DNA from: JAZDCZ01 sp046757925
GTDB lineage: Bacteria > Gemmatimonadota > Gemmatimonadetes > Gemmatimonadales > GWC2-71-9
Length of the DNA stretch: 60,463 nucleotides
Reading direction: 5' to 3'
Assembly (NCBI GenBank): GCA_046757925.1
Contig: JBHHZE010000016.1
Span: 1 to 60,463 of the forward strand
The stretch's first letter is position 1, and every line of letters begins with the position of its first letter. The translations under genes and the position numbers were made by a program. Under the pieces are notes generated by a model, which did not search any database, had not been told where the DNA came from, and saw only the letters and a list, made by a program, of their open reading frames with translations. Below, piece by piece: positions 17,152-26,317 of the stretch.

Positions 17152-17163
17152 TAGCCCCACGGT

Positions 17164-17192
17164 TTGACATACAACCCGGCCCTGACTAACGT
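17164..17192 (+). promoter_or_regulatory. candidate sigma-70 promoter for the outer-membrane cassette
   Basis: A perfect -35 box TTGACA (17164-17169) is followed after 17 bp by TAACGT (3/6 match to the -10 box), placing transcription start about 25 nt before the FadL-like gene's ATG at 17225. Confidence 0.4.
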
Positions 17193-17224
17193 CGGCTCCT
17201 ACCCTTTTGCATTCGGAGAAGCAT

Positions 17225-18634
17225 ATGTCACGCTATTTCGCAGCCCTCGTCGGAGCTGCTGCCGCAGTCGCCGCCTTGCCGGGGGCAGGTACTGCACAGG
17301 GCTTTGCCGTGAACGAACACGGCAGCTGTGCTATGGGCCGTGCCGGCACGGGTGTAGCCATGCCATGTAATGACGGCTCCGGTATTTGGTCCAATCCCGC
17401 GGGAATAGCCGGCCAGAAGGGCTTCACGTTGAGTGGCGGTCTCACCATTATCGACGCGCTAGGATCGTTCACGGATGACTTGCAAGGCCGCAAAGACGAC
17501 CTCGACAACGATCCGATTCCCGTGCCGCATCTGTACTTTGTCGCGGGTGTGACCGACAAGGTGTCGGCCGGAATCGGCCTATTCGCACCCTACGGCCTCG
17601 GCACCAAATGGAAGACCTCCTTCGAGGGACGGTTCAGCGGGTACGACAATAGCCTCCAGTCCATTTACATCCAGCCGACCGTGGCCATACAAGCGACCGA
17701 TCGAATTCAGGTGGGTGTGGGATTCGATTTCGTCGTTGGCTTTTTGGAACTCAACCAGCGAGCGGACCTGTCGGAGTTCACGGCAGCCGCCAATACCACG
17801 TTCGGGATGTTGGGAATCCCATTTCACACCGATTTCGCCGATGCGAACTTGGACGCCAACGGCGCGACCGGCGCCGGGGCACACTTCGGAGTGATTGTAA
17901 AGGCGAGCGACGCCGTGACGTTCGGAGCCCGCTACCTAACCCGGGTCACTCTCGATTACGACGGCAAGGCCAAGTTCAAGCCGATCGCGACCAACATAGT
18001 GCTACCGCCCGGCAATCCACTGGCGATCGCGCTCGGTCTCGACCCCACGACCCCACTGCCGCTGGACGCCGTCCTCAATCAGAACAACCTGTTCGCCGCC
18101 GGCGCGCCGCTCGGGACCCAGGGGGTCAAGGCCAGCATCACTATGCCGGATCAGGCAACGGTCGGGGTGGCCTTCAAGGCGGCTCCCACGCTCGACCTCC
18201 TGTTCGATCTACAGTGGATCAACTGGTCCGAATTCGACGCAATAACCATAGACTTCGAGAACGCCGTGACCCCCGACCGCACGTTGAGGGAGAACTACGA
18301 CGATACCTATGCAATCCGGACCGGCTTTGAATGGGCGGCGAAAGCCGGACTGGCGATTCGCGGAGGATACCTCTTTCACAACGGCGCGGCGCCGGACGAA
18401 ACCGTTACCCCACTGTTGCCGGAAGGCTCGCGCAACGAAGTGACACTCGGCGTTGGGTTCCCGATCACGCCCAAGTTATCGGTGAGTCTGGCGTACCAAC
18501 ACATTCAACAGAACGACCGCCGCGGAAGAGTGCGTGAGGCTCCCGCAGGTTCGGTTCCCACCAAGGCCCTGAACAGCGGGCTCTACGAATTCAGCGGCAA
18601 CTTGTTCGGCACTACTTTCATCTGGCACTTCTAA
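17225..18634 (+). CDS. FadL/OmpP1-family outer membrane transport protein
   Basis: A 469-residue predicted 14-strand beta-barrel of the FadL/TodX (OmpP1) family, which import hydrophobic compounds such as long-chain fatty acids or aromatics. It has a signal peptide (MSRYFAALVGAAAAVAALPG...AQG) and the N-terminal hatch typical of the family (GFAVNEHGSCAMGRAGTGVA then GIWSNPAGIA). The C-terminus ends in Phe (TTFIWHF), the assembly signal for outer-membrane barrels. The ATG at 17225 has GGAGA upstream; the in-frame ATG at 17207 would lengthen the signal by six residues and is less likely. It leads a set of three envelope genes, the next following within 36 bp. Confidence 0.85.
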   Translation: MSRYFAALVGAAAAVAALPGAGTAQGFAVNEHGSCAMGRAGTGVAMPCNDGSGIWSNPAGIAGQKGFTLSGGLTIIDALGSFTDDLQGRKDDLDNDPIPVPHLYFVAGVTDKVSAGIGLFAPYGLGTKWKTSFEGRFSGYDNSLQSIYIQPTVAIQATDRIQVGVGFDFVVGFLELNQRADLSEFTAAANTTFGMLGIPFHTDFADANLDANGATGAGAHFGVIVKASDAVTFGARYLTRVTLDYDGKAKFKPIATNIVLPPGNPLAIALGLDPTTPLPLDAVLNQNNLFAAGAPLGTQGVKASITMPDQATVGVAFKAAPTLDLLFDLQWINWSEFDAITIDFENAVTPDRTLRENYDDTYAIRTGFEWAAKAGLAIRGGYLFHNGAAPDETVTPLLPEGSRNEVTLGVGFPITPKLSVSLAYQHIQQNDRRGRVREAPAGSVPTKALNSGLYEFSGNLFGTTFIWHF

Positions 18635-18669
18635 TGCACAACACAATACATGATACCGAGGATTCCAAC

Positions 18670-19905
18670 GTGGCTCGCGGGCGTTCTGGTAAGAGCTTCG
18701 CTGGCGCTGCGTTGATAACATTCGTGACGTTGCTGAGCGCCTGTGATTCAGATTCCCTCATGCCACCGCAACCTGCCGGCGGCTCGATGTTTGCGCGTTA
18801 CGCGGCCATCGGCAACAGCATAACCGCCGGGTTCCAGTCGGGTGGAATCAATGACAGCACGCAGATGCAATCCTACGCGGTCCTGCTGGCCAAGCAGTTC
18901 GGACTCACAGTGGGAGAGGACTTCAACGTGCCGTTGCTCAACATGCCGGGATGTCCACCGCCGATCATTGACATCTTCACCCAAACTCGGGTAGCCGGCG
19001 GGAGCAGCACCGACTGTGCCTTGCGTCAGATCCCGACACCGACATCGCTCAACAATGCGGCGGTTCCGGGAGCGGCCGTCATCGACGCCCTAACCAATCT
19101 GGACTTGAGCAGCGACCCCAATGCGTTGACGACCCTCTTCCTGGGAGGACGGACTCAGCTCGAGCTCGTGCGCGAGGTGCGGCCCACGTTTGTCACCATC
19201 TGGCTGGGCAACAACGACGTGTTGGGCTCTCTTCTGAACTCGGGAGACCCGGGTGCCGCCAATCTGATAACCAGTCCAACCGACTTCGCCACCCGATACT
19301 CCGCGATGATGGACAGTCTCGACGCTATTGGAACTATCCAGGGCGGTGTCGCACTAGGTGTGGTGCAGGTAGTCGCGGCCCCCTTCGCCTCTCTAGGAGG
19401 GGCCTATTTCCTCGCGGCGCAGGTCATCCCGACACTAACCGTGTTGCCCAATTGCCTCGATGCTGCTCCCATACCCGGCTCCACCGATTCGGCACATGTG
19501 CTGGTGCCGTTCCCGTTCGGTGGATTGCTGATGGCACAGGCCGCAGCGGGAGTGCCGACCACGCTAGACTGTTCGGTACCACAGGTGGTTACGGTCCCCG
19601 AGGCCTTGAACATGATAACGACGGTGGCACAGTACAACACTACCATCCAGGTGGAGGCAGAGAAACGGGATTGGATTTTCCTCGATCCCAACATCTTGCT
19701 GCGTCAGTTGCAAGCGGACCCATCGGCGATCAGGCCGTTCCCGGCGTTCGACCCGGCAGACCCCGGGCACATCGTAGCTCCGTTCGGCAGCGCGCTGAGC
19801 CGCGATGGCTTTCACCCCAGCGCCGCGACACACGTTATGGTGGCGAACACCATCATAGACGCGATCAACGCGAAGTACGGTCTCAATCTCTTGCCGGTAC
19901 AGTAA
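18670..19905 (+). CDS. SGNH/GDSL-family hydrolase lipoprotein
   Basis: A serine esterase/lipase of the SGNH superfamily. It has a lipoprotein signal (ALITFVTLLSAC, lipobox LSAC) and block I AAIGNSITAGFQ (a GNS replaces GDS around the nucleophile Ser), block III TIWLGNNDVLGS and block V SRDGFHPSAATH with the catalytic Asp-His. The GTG at 18670 has GAGGA seven nt upstream and gives a classical lipoprotein leader; an ATG at 18634 overlapping the preceding stop is the alternative. The protein is probably tethered at the outer membrane and may release fatty acids or acyl groups that the adjacent FadL-like barrel could import. This link is inference from gene order. Confidence 0.8.
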   Translation: MARGRSGKSFAGAALITFVTLLSACDSDSLMPPQPAGGSMFARYAAIGNSITAGFQSGGINDSTQMQSYAVLLAKQFGLTVGEDFNVPLLNMPGCPPPIIDIFTQTRVAGGSSTDCALRQIPTPTSLNNAAVPGAAVIDALTNLDLSSDPNALTTLFLGGRTQLELVREVRPTFVTIWLGNNDVLGSLLNSGDPGAANLITSPTDFATRYSAMMDSLDAIGTIQGGVALGVVQVVAAPFASLGGAYFLAAQVIPTLTVLPNCLDAAPIPGSTDSAHVLVPFPFGGLLMAQAAAGVPTTLDCSVPQVVTVPEALNMITTVAQYNTTIQVEAEKRDWIFLDPNILLRQLQADPSAIRPFPAFDPADPGHIVAPFGSALSRDGFHPSAATHVMVANTIIDAINAKYGLNLLPVQ

Positions 19906-19935
19906 GGCGCAATCGGGTTCGCGCATGAGGCGGAC

Positions 19936-19972
19936 GCGGGAGGTTCGCTTGGTGGACCTCCCGCTTCTGCTT
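19936..19972 (+). terminator. intrinsic terminator after the SGNH gene
   Basis: A perfect 9-bp stem GCGGGAGGT/ACCTCCCGC (19936-19944 with 19956-19964) and 11-nt loop, followed by TTCTGCTT. It lies 31 bp after the SGNH stop and about 15 bp before the next start, so it probably separates or attenuates the third gene. Confidence 0.65.
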
Positions 19973-19986
19973 AGATTCCCCGCACA

Positions 19987-21564
19987 ATGAAAACGGGCAA
20001 GACCCGCGGGCTCGTATGCCTGCTCGCTATCGTAGCGGCAACGCCCGCTGCGGCACAATATCCAGATACATACGTTTTACCCCGCGGAGTCTTGAGGGCG
20101 AGTTTTGAACCTCTGCTCTGGAATTACGACGAGCGCTTCCGAGACGACGGCGAGCGGGAGCCGCTTGGCACCAACCTCACATTCGACTCGGCCGGAGTCA
20201 ACTTCTACGCGGCGCTGTTGGATCCTCGCAGAGCGATTCGATCGATCACCGGTGACTCCACCTACAAGATCAACGCCGGCAAGTTCCGCACTGTGCTCGA
20301 TGCCGATGTCAGACGCTTCCCCTTCAATTTCCAGTTGGGAGTTTCCAACAGACTGACGCTCACGCTATCGATCCCGATCGTCACGACCCGAATACAAGCG
20401 GGGTTCACTGTAGACAGCAGCAACGCGAATGTCGGCTGGAATCAAGTAGCACCGACTTCCGGCGACGCCAACGCTCTGAGCCAGATATCCACTTTGCTGA
20501 GCGAACTCGATGCGTCGGCAGCTGCCCTGGACGGACTGATAACCGGCGGCGGGCTCGACTGTCCGTCGGGAGGACCACAGTGCGCAGCGGCGCAGAATCT
20601 GCTCGGTCGCACGCGTACCCTCAAGACCAATCTCACTACAATGACGGGGGTCAACTCTGATGGCACCGTGTCGAGCGAGCTACCGCCTTTTGCACCGCTC
20701 GATTCTTCGATCGCCGGAAGGGCGCTCACGTCCGCGATTCAGGGGATCTCGGCAGAACTCCAGGGAGTGGGAGTATCGGGACTGACGGGCACGTTGCCGC
20801 TTCCGAGTGCACGACTCTCCGCCGATGACGTGCAGGCCGTGTTGACGACTCCCGCCTTTGGTTACAACGCGTTCCCTATCGAGTTCGCCAAGACCACGCA
20901 ACGGCTGGGGGACTTGGAGGTTGGAGCGCGCTGGGGCCTCGTGTCGCGGCCATCGCTGAGAGCGGTCGTGTCGGGGATAGTGCGACTGCCCACCGGTCTC
21001 AGGGATTCACCGTCCCACTTCCTCGACATAGGAACCGGCGATAAGCAGACGGATATCGAGCTGGGGATGGAGGCCGCGTTCGAACCGGGCTCCGTAGTAG
21101 GACTTGCATTGGCCGCGTCCTACAACCTGCAGCTGTCCGACAACCTGACCAGGCGGATCACGCCGATCAACCAGCCCATTGCCCTCGCAAGTACCGAACA
21201 GATCGTTTCGCGCAACCTGGGAGACGAGTTCCGATTTCGAGCGTTTCCCACCTTGCGGCTCAACCCGGCGTTCCGCGCCTTTGCGGTGGTGGACTACTAC
21301 CGCAAGTCCAAGGATACGTTCAGCCTGGGCGGTGGGAGTGGATTCGACGCATCGGTACTCGACAGTCCAAGTATGCGTCGAGTCTCCGTGGGGGCTGGTA
21401 TTCACTACAGATCGATCGGCCGGGCGAAGGACAAGCTCCCCATCGAGGCCGGCTTGCGCTACCTCGCAGCCTTCAACGGATCGGGTGGGTTCACGCCGAA
21501 AACGGCGGGAATGAATCTATATCTCCGGCTGTTTTACCACGTCTTCGGAGGCAAGAAGGAGTAG
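19987..21564 (+). CDS. predicted outer-membrane beta-barrel protein
   Basis: A 525-residue exported protein of no recognised family. It has a signal peptide (MKTGKTRGLVCLLAIVAATPAAAQ), then alternating polar/apolar strands such as LTLTLSIPIVTTR, ARWGLVSRPSLRAVVSGIVRL and VVGLALAASYNLQLS. A helical, Ala/Thr-rich insert at about residues 160-275 (SALDASAAALDGLI-like) is uncommon for a plain porin. The C-terminus (NLYLRLFYHVFGG) ends in aromatic residues and a short basic tail. It is likely an outer-membrane channel or binding protein working with the two preceding genes. A terminator-like hairpin precedes it, so its expression may differ. Confidence 0.65.
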   Translation: MKTGKTRGLVCLLAIVAATPAAAQYPDTYVLPRGVLRASFEPLLWNYDERFRDDGEREPLGTNLTFDSAGVNFYAALLDPRRAIRSITGDSTYKINAGKFRTVLDADVRRFPFNFQLGVSNRLTLTLSIPIVTTRIQAGFTVDSSNANVGWNQVAPTSGDANALSQISTLLSELDASAAALDGLITGGGLDCPSGGPQCAAAQNLLGRTRTLKTNLTTMTGVNSDGTVSSELPPFAPLDSSIAGRALTSAIQGISAELQGVGVSGLTGTLPLPSARLSADDVQAVLTTPAFGYNAFPIEFAKTTQRLGDLEVGARWGLVSRPSLRAVVSGIVRLPTGLRDSPSHFLDIGTGDKQTDIELGMEAAFEPGSVVGLALAASYNLQLSDNLTRRITPINQPIALASTEQIVSRNLGDEFRFRAFPTLRLNPAFRAFAVVDYYRKSKDTFSLGGGSGFDASVLDSPSMRRVSVGAGIHYRSIGRAKDKLPIEAGLRYLAAFNGSGGFTPKTAGMNLYLRLFYHVFGGKKE

Positions 21565-21608
21565 GTTCGGTTCTTTCGCACATCGATTTCACCTATTAAA
21601 TATCTGAC

Positions 21609-21821
21609 GTGCCAAGATACGAATACGTGTGCCGGGATTGCAGCGAAGGGTTCGAGGTCCGTGCCTCGATTTCCGAATACTCGGAAGGGCTCTCGCCCTG
21701 CTGCTCGGTGTGTGGCTCGACCAACACCGCCCGCACGTTCACGTCGGTGAACGTGCTGACTGCTTCACGCTGCTCGCCGAACACTGCAGCGTCGGCCTGC
21801 GGAGCCGGCGGGTTTACCTGA
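21609..21821 (+). CDS. FmdB-type zinc ribbon protein
   Basis: A 70-residue protein with the FmdB/CxxC_CxxC_SSSS signature: MPRYEYVCRDCSEGFE, then SPCCSVCGS, a pair of CxxC zinc knuckles at about residues 8-11 and 31-35. FmdB proteins are short putative regulators, sometimes linked to nucleic-acid binding, without a proven role here. The start is GTG at 21609; no Shine-Dalgarno is visible, and an AT-rich TATTAAATAT lies just upstream, consistent with a leaderless mRNA. The 3' end overlaps recN by 8 bp in convergent orientation. Confidence 0.75.
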   Translation: MPRYEYVCRDCSEGFEVRASISEYSEGLSPCCSVCGSTNTARTFTSVNVLTASRCSPNTAASACGAGGFT

Positions 21822-23520
21822 GCGAATTGACGTAGCCGCCCGGTTCCGGGCGGGTGGCAGAGCCACCTTTTCTCAACATCTCCCGCGCGTGCCGGGTCGC
21901 AACCGGATCGTGACCCTCACCCAGCATGCGAGCGATTTCCTCGATCCTCTCGTCGTCCGACAGCACCGCGACCGTTGTGGTAGGCACGTCACCCGCGGTT
22001 TGCTTGTCGATCCGGAGGTGCCGCGCGGAGCGCGCGGCGATCTGGGGCAGATGTGTAATGATGAGTACCTGTTTTGCACCAGCCAACTGAGTCAGTGCCC
22101 GTGACACCGTAACCGCGGTCTCGCCGCCGATCCCCTGATCGACCTCGTCGAACACCAGGGTGGGAACCGCGTCGTGACGGGCCAGCACGACCTTGAGCGC
22201 CAGCATCAGGCGCGAGAGTTCTCCGCCGCTCGCCACCTGGGAGAGCGGTCGTGGCTCCATGCCCGGATTCAACCTGACCAAGAACGTCACGACATCCTGT
22301 CCCGTTGCCGTTACGTTCTTGGCGGGCTCGAGGCCGATCGTCAACTCACCGTGCGGCATGCCGAGACCCGGGAGCAATTCGGTGACCGCACTGGCGATAC
22401 GTGACGCGGCTTGCGCACGTCTTTCCGACAGTGCAGACGCAGCGGATTCCAGTTCGGATTCCGCCCGCGCGCGTCGCTCGGTGATCTTCTGGAGATCCAG
22501 ATCGGCGGTATCCAGCAGGTTCAGCTCCGCGACTGCCTGCTCGCCCGCTTGGATGACATCCGCGAGATCGGGACCGTACTTCTGTTTCAGTTTGAACAGG
22601 ACACTCCGGCGCATCTCGACCTGGGCCAGTCTATCGGGATCCAGGTCTATCTCACCCGCATAGGTAGTGATCGCACGCGCCAATTCACTCAGGTTCGCCT
22701 CGGCGGTGTCGAACAGTTCGCGCCACTCGGCGGTGGTTTCGTCAACCCGTTCCAACTGTTGCAATATCTTGCCGGCTTGTCCCAACTGATTGAGCACGGA
22801 TCCATCGTCCTCTTCGAGCAATCCGCTGAGCCGCTCCGCCATTCGGGTGAGATCTTCGACGTTTGAAAGTCTGCGCGCTTCGATGTCGAGCTCCTCGTAC
22901 TCACCCACCCGCGGGTTTGCGTCAGCTATCTCACGCGCCACGTGCCGCAGATAGTCAGCCCTCTTGCGCACGTCCTCGCGCCGGTCGCTCAGCTCTTGCT
23001 CCTGTGCCCGCAGCTCAATAACCTGATCGAACGCGATCTTGGTACGCCTAAGTTCGCGCCCTGCATCGGCAAAGGCGTCCAGCATGGCTCTCTGAGATGC
23101 CGCATGTAGCAGAGACTGCGATTCGTGCTGGCCGTGGAGATCGACCAATCGGCGCCCTATCGCCGCCAACGCCGCGACCGTGGTTGGACTTCCGTTCGCC
23201 CATGCCCGGTTGCGTCCTTCGACGTTGATATCGCGCCGGATCACCAAACGGTCGTCCTCGATATCGATACCCACGCCTTCTGCCAATTCGACTAGTCCCG
23301 GCACGTTCCTCACATCGAACGCCGCCTCGACTACCGCACGCTCCGCACCTGGACGAATCGAGTCGCTGCTGGCCCGTTCACCCAACAGCAGCGCAAGAGC
23401 GTCCACCAGCATCGACTTGCCGGCACCGGTCTCACCGGTTAAGGCATTGAGCCCGGGCCCCATGGCAAGGGTCACGTCTTCGATAACGGCGATATTGCGA
23501 ACCCGCAGTTCTGTGAGCAT
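21814..23520 (-). CDS. recN: DNA repair protein RecN
   Basis: A 568-residue SMC-like ATPase of recombinational double-strand-break repair. Walker A is ALTGETGAGKS near residue 30 and Walker B is TLVFDEVDQGIGG near residue 460. The middle is a long coiled-coil arm with a LDGLDPDR-like loop. RecN binds DNA ends and promotes strand tethering in the cytoplasm. It is the last gene of a long minus-strand run; its start follows directly on the stop of nadK. Length is normal for the family. Confidence 0.96.
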   Translation of the reverse strand: MLTELRVRNIAVIEDVTLAMGPGLNALTGETGAGKSMLVDALALLLGERASSDSIRPGAERAVVEAAFDVRNVPGLVELAEGVGIDIEDDRLVIRRDINVEGRNRAWANGSPTTVAALAAIGRRLVDLHGQHESQSLLHAASQRAMLDAFADAGRELRRTKIAFDQVIELRAQEQELSDRREDVRKRADYLRHVAREIADANPRVGEYEELDIEARRLSNVEDLTRMAERLSGLLEEDDGSVLNQLGQAGKILQQLERVDETTAEWRELFDTAEANLSELARAITTYAGEIDLDPDRLAQVEMRRSVLFKLKQKYGPDLADVIQAGEQAVAELNLLDTADLDLQKITERRARAESELESAASALSERRAQAASRIASAVTELLPGLGMPHGELTIGLEPAKNVTATGQDVVTFLVRLNPGMEPRPLSQVASGGELSRLMLALKVVLARHDAVPTLVFDEVDQGIGGETAVTVSRALTQLAGAKQVLIITHLPQIAARSARHLRIDKQTAGDVPTTTVAVLSDDERIEEIARMLGEGHDPVATRHAREMLRKGGSATRPEPGGYVNSLR

Positions 23521-24393
23521 TCAGCTTCGCTCCCGGTCGGTCAGGTCCCCCCATTGTAACTTCGCCCGCATTCGACTGAAAAACCCTTCTTCCGCGAGCC
23601 GTACCAATTGAACGACGGATTTGGACTGTCGTGCGACGAAACGGTCCTCGGGTTCCAAACGCGAGCGAACCTGTCCATCATAGGAGACCAAGACCTCATC
23701 CCCCCAAGGAGGCACCAGTTGTAGGGATATCTCCGATGTCCCCGGCACTACCAGCGGCCGCACCGCCAACGTGTGGGGACAGATGGCCGTTATGACCAGC
23801 GCCTCGACCCCCGGCACGACGATGGGCCCGCCCGCACTCATCGAGTAGGCCGTGGAACCGGTGGGAGTGGCTATGATGATTCCGTCGGCGCTGTACTGTC
23901 CTACTTCTTCACCATCGACCATCACTGTGGCACGGATCACCCTGGCTACGCCCGCCTTGTGGACGACTATGTCGTTGAGAGCGGCCGCACCGGAGCGTTC
24001 CTCACCATCCGGCCCGACAATGCAGGAGTCCAGTGCGCCGCGCCTCTCGAGTTCGTATTCTCCCCGCGCAAACGCACAGATTGCCTGCTCCACCGTATCT
24101 GGTGTTGCCGTGGTGAGAAACCCGACGCGGCCAAGGTTCACTCCCATGATCGGGATCTCGCGTGACGTCAATATCCGCGCGCCGCGCAACAACGACCCAT
24201 CGCCGCCGAACGTCAGGAGGAGATCCACCGCCGGGGCGTTGAGATCGAGAATCTCCACCGGCTGTTGCCACAGCTCAGTCAAATCGGGTTCGGTCGCTAT
24301 GGAAAGATCGAGGGCGTCGCGCTGGGCAAGCAACCTGGCAAGGATCGGACGGAGAGATTCGTACCGCGGGTTACCCACGACACCGATCTTCAT
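23521..24393 (-). CDS. nadK: NAD kinase
   Basis: A 290-residue ATP-NAD kinase making NADP. The hallmark GGDG lies in LLLTFGGDGSLLRGA (about 58-72) and the second conserved block in IIIATPTGSTAYSMSAGGPIV, with the conserved Thr/Asn-binding site. The C-terminal part (SYDGQVRSRLEPEDRFVARQ) carries the family's regulatory Asp-Gly loop. The ATG overlaps the dxs stop (ATGA), showing translational coupling. A standard enzyme supplying NADPH for isoprenoid and redox pathways. Confidence 0.95.
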   Translation of the reverse strand: MKIGVVGNPRYESLRPILARLLAQRDALDLSIATEPDLTELWQQPVEILDLNAPAVDLLLTFGGDGSLLRGARILTSREIPIMGVNLGRVGFLTTATPDTVEQAICAFARGEYELERRGALDSCIVGPDGEERSGAAALNDIVVHKAGVARVIRATVMVDGEEVGQYSADGIIIATPTGSTAYSMSAGGPIVVPGVEALVITAICPHTLAVRPLVVPGTSEISLQLVPPWGDEVLVSYDGQVRSRLEPEDRFVARQSKSVVQLVRLAEEGFFSRMRAKLQWGDLTDRERS

Positions 24394-26294
24394 GCGGTCG
24401 AGAGACTCTCCTTCGACAGCGCTGCTCGTACTCGCTCGACAATGCCCTCGGCCGTGAGTCCCACCGACGCAAGTTGCTGCTGGCGCGAAGCGTGCTCGTA
24501 GGTCCTATCCGGCACCCCCATGATCCCGACCTGAACGTTCGGAGCCATTTCCTCGAGTGTGGCAGCCATGAGCGCCCCGAACCCGTTCACCACGGTACCG
24601 TCCTCGACCGTGATCACACGCCCGTGGTGGCGGGCAACCTCCTCCAGCATCTCTCGGTCGAACGGCTTGATGAAGCGGCAATTCACCACGGATACATCAA
24701 TCCCGTCGGCTGCCAAGAGGTCCGCAGCCTCCATGGCCGGTTGGCACATCACGCCGACGGCGAGGATCGCGCATTCGGACCCTTCGCGTAACATTTCCCA
24801 CGAGCCGTATGGAATCGGCGCGACCTCGGCCGCGGGCGGAGCCGCGGAGGGCGCGTTGTCCCGCGGATAGCGCGTGCAGAACGGCCCGCCGTCGTATTCC
24901 AGAGCGCAGCGCAGCAGGCCGATCAGCTCGGCACCATCTCTTGGTTGGGTAACCGTCATGTTGGGAACCGCCAACATATAGGCGATATCATACAGGCCCA
25001 TGTGCGTCTGACCGTCGGCGCCGACCATGCCGGCGCGGTCCATGCAAAAGATGACCGGGAGTTCCTGGATGGCGACATCGTGGATCACGTTGTCGTACGC
25101 GCGCTGCAGGAAGGTCGAGTAGATTGCAACCACCGGACGGATGTCTTGCGTCGCCAACCCCGCCGCGAAGGTAGTCGCATGGCCTTCTGCAATTCCCACA
25201 TCGAAGAACCGCTCGGGCCACTTTTTCTGGAAGATATTGGTACCAGTCCCCGACGGCATCGCTGCAGTAATTGTGACCAGGCAAGGGTATTCGGCGGCTA
25301 ATTCTGTAATCGCCGTGCCGAAGACCTTAGTCCAAGCCGGTGGCCCGCCGCTCTTGCTGGGAAGCAATTCGCCGGTCACCGGGTCATAGGGCTTCCGGGC
25401 GTGGAACTTCTCCACGTCCGGCTGGCACAACGGGAAGCCCCTGCCCTTCTCGGTTATGACATGAATGATCCTCGGTCCAGTCAACCCCTTCACTATATCG
25501 AACGTCCTTATCATCGCCGGAATGTCGTGACCGTCGATGGGTCCGAAATATCTGAACCCCAATTCCTCAAACAGCATACCCGGCGACCAAAGGTTCTTGA
25601 TACTCTCTTCTACATTCCGGGCCAGGTCGACCACCCTTTGTCCACCCAACACCTTGGATGCCCGTTCGATGGCCGCTTTGACGTGCTCGCGAATCCGGTT
25701 CGTAATCGGGCTGGCGATAATGGAGCCCAGGTACTTGTGCATCGCGCCGACATTGGGAGCGATCGACATGCCGTTGTCATTCAATACCACGATTAGGTTG
25801 CGGTCGGTATGGCCGGCGTTGTTGATGCCCTCATAGGGCAACCCACCCGTCATGGCCCCATCGCCGAGTACGGCCACTACATCGAACGACTCACCTTTGA
25901 GATCGCGGGCGGTAGCTACGCCCACGGCGGCTGGAATCGCGGTACCGGCGTGGCCGGCACCGAAAATGTCATGTTCACTCTCCGTACGCTTGAGGAAAGG
26001 GGCCAATCCGTCCTTCTGCCTTAGCGTACCCAGGCGGTCATTGCGACCCGTCAACACCTTCCAGGGATATCCCTGATGGCCCACATCCCACAGAATCTTG
26101 TCTCGAGGGGACTCGAAACTCTTGAGCAACGCCACCGTGAGTTCCACAACTCCCAGTCCCGCTCCGATGTGACCTCCGGTCTGCGAGACAACATCGATCA
26201 GGCGTTGCCGGACTTCATCGGCGAGCTGCTTGAGCTGATCGATCTGGAGCTGCCTAACATCTTCGGGTCCTTTGATTGAATCGAGTAGGCTCAT
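24390..26294 (-). CDS. dxs: 1-deoxy-D-xylulose-5-phosphate synthase
   Basis: A 634-residue thiamine-diphosphate enzyme making the first intermediate of the MEP isoprenoid pathway from pyruvate and glyceraldehyde-3-phosphate. Signatures: HIGAGLGVVELTVAL near residue 40, the ThDP-binding GDGAMTGGLPYEGINNAG (about 148-165), FDVGIAEGHATTFAAGLA and DRAGMVGADGQTHMGLYDIAY in the transketolase middle domain. Downstream of ispA by 23 bp and overlapping nadK; placing ispA and dxs together makes an isoprenoid block. Confidence 0.96.
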   Translation of the reverse strand: MSLLDSIKGPEDVRQLQIDQLKQLADEVRQRLIDVVSQTGGHIGAGLGVVELTVALLKSFESPRDKILWDVGHQGYPWKVLTGRNDRLGTLRQKDGLAPFLKRTESEHDIFGAGHAGTAIPAAVGVATARDLKGESFDVVAVLGDGAMTGGLPYEGINNAGHTDRNLIVVLNDNGMSIAPNVGAMHKYLGSIIASPITNRIREHVKAAIERASKVLGGQRVVDLARNVEESIKNLWSPGMLFEELGFRYFGPIDGHDIPAMIRTFDIVKGLTGPRIIHVITEKGRGFPLCQPDVEKFHARKPYDPVTGELLPSKSGGPPAWTKVFGTAITELAAEYPCLVTITAAMPSGTGTNIFQKKWPERFFDVGIAEGHATTFAAGLATQDIRPVVAIYSTFLQRAYDNVIHDVAIQELPVIFCMDRAGMVGADGQTHMGLYDIAYMLAVPNMTVTQPRDGAELIGLLRCALEYDGGPFCTRYPRDNAPSAAPPAAEVAPIPYGSWEMLREGSECAILAVGVMCQPAMEAADLLAADGIDVSVVNCRFIKPFDREMLEEVARHHGRVITVEDGTVVNGFGALMAATLEEMAPNVQVGIMGVPDRTYEHASRQQQLASVGLTAEGIVERVRAALSKESLSTA

Positions 26295-26317
26295 AGACGA
26301 TATTGATTCGAGTCAGG

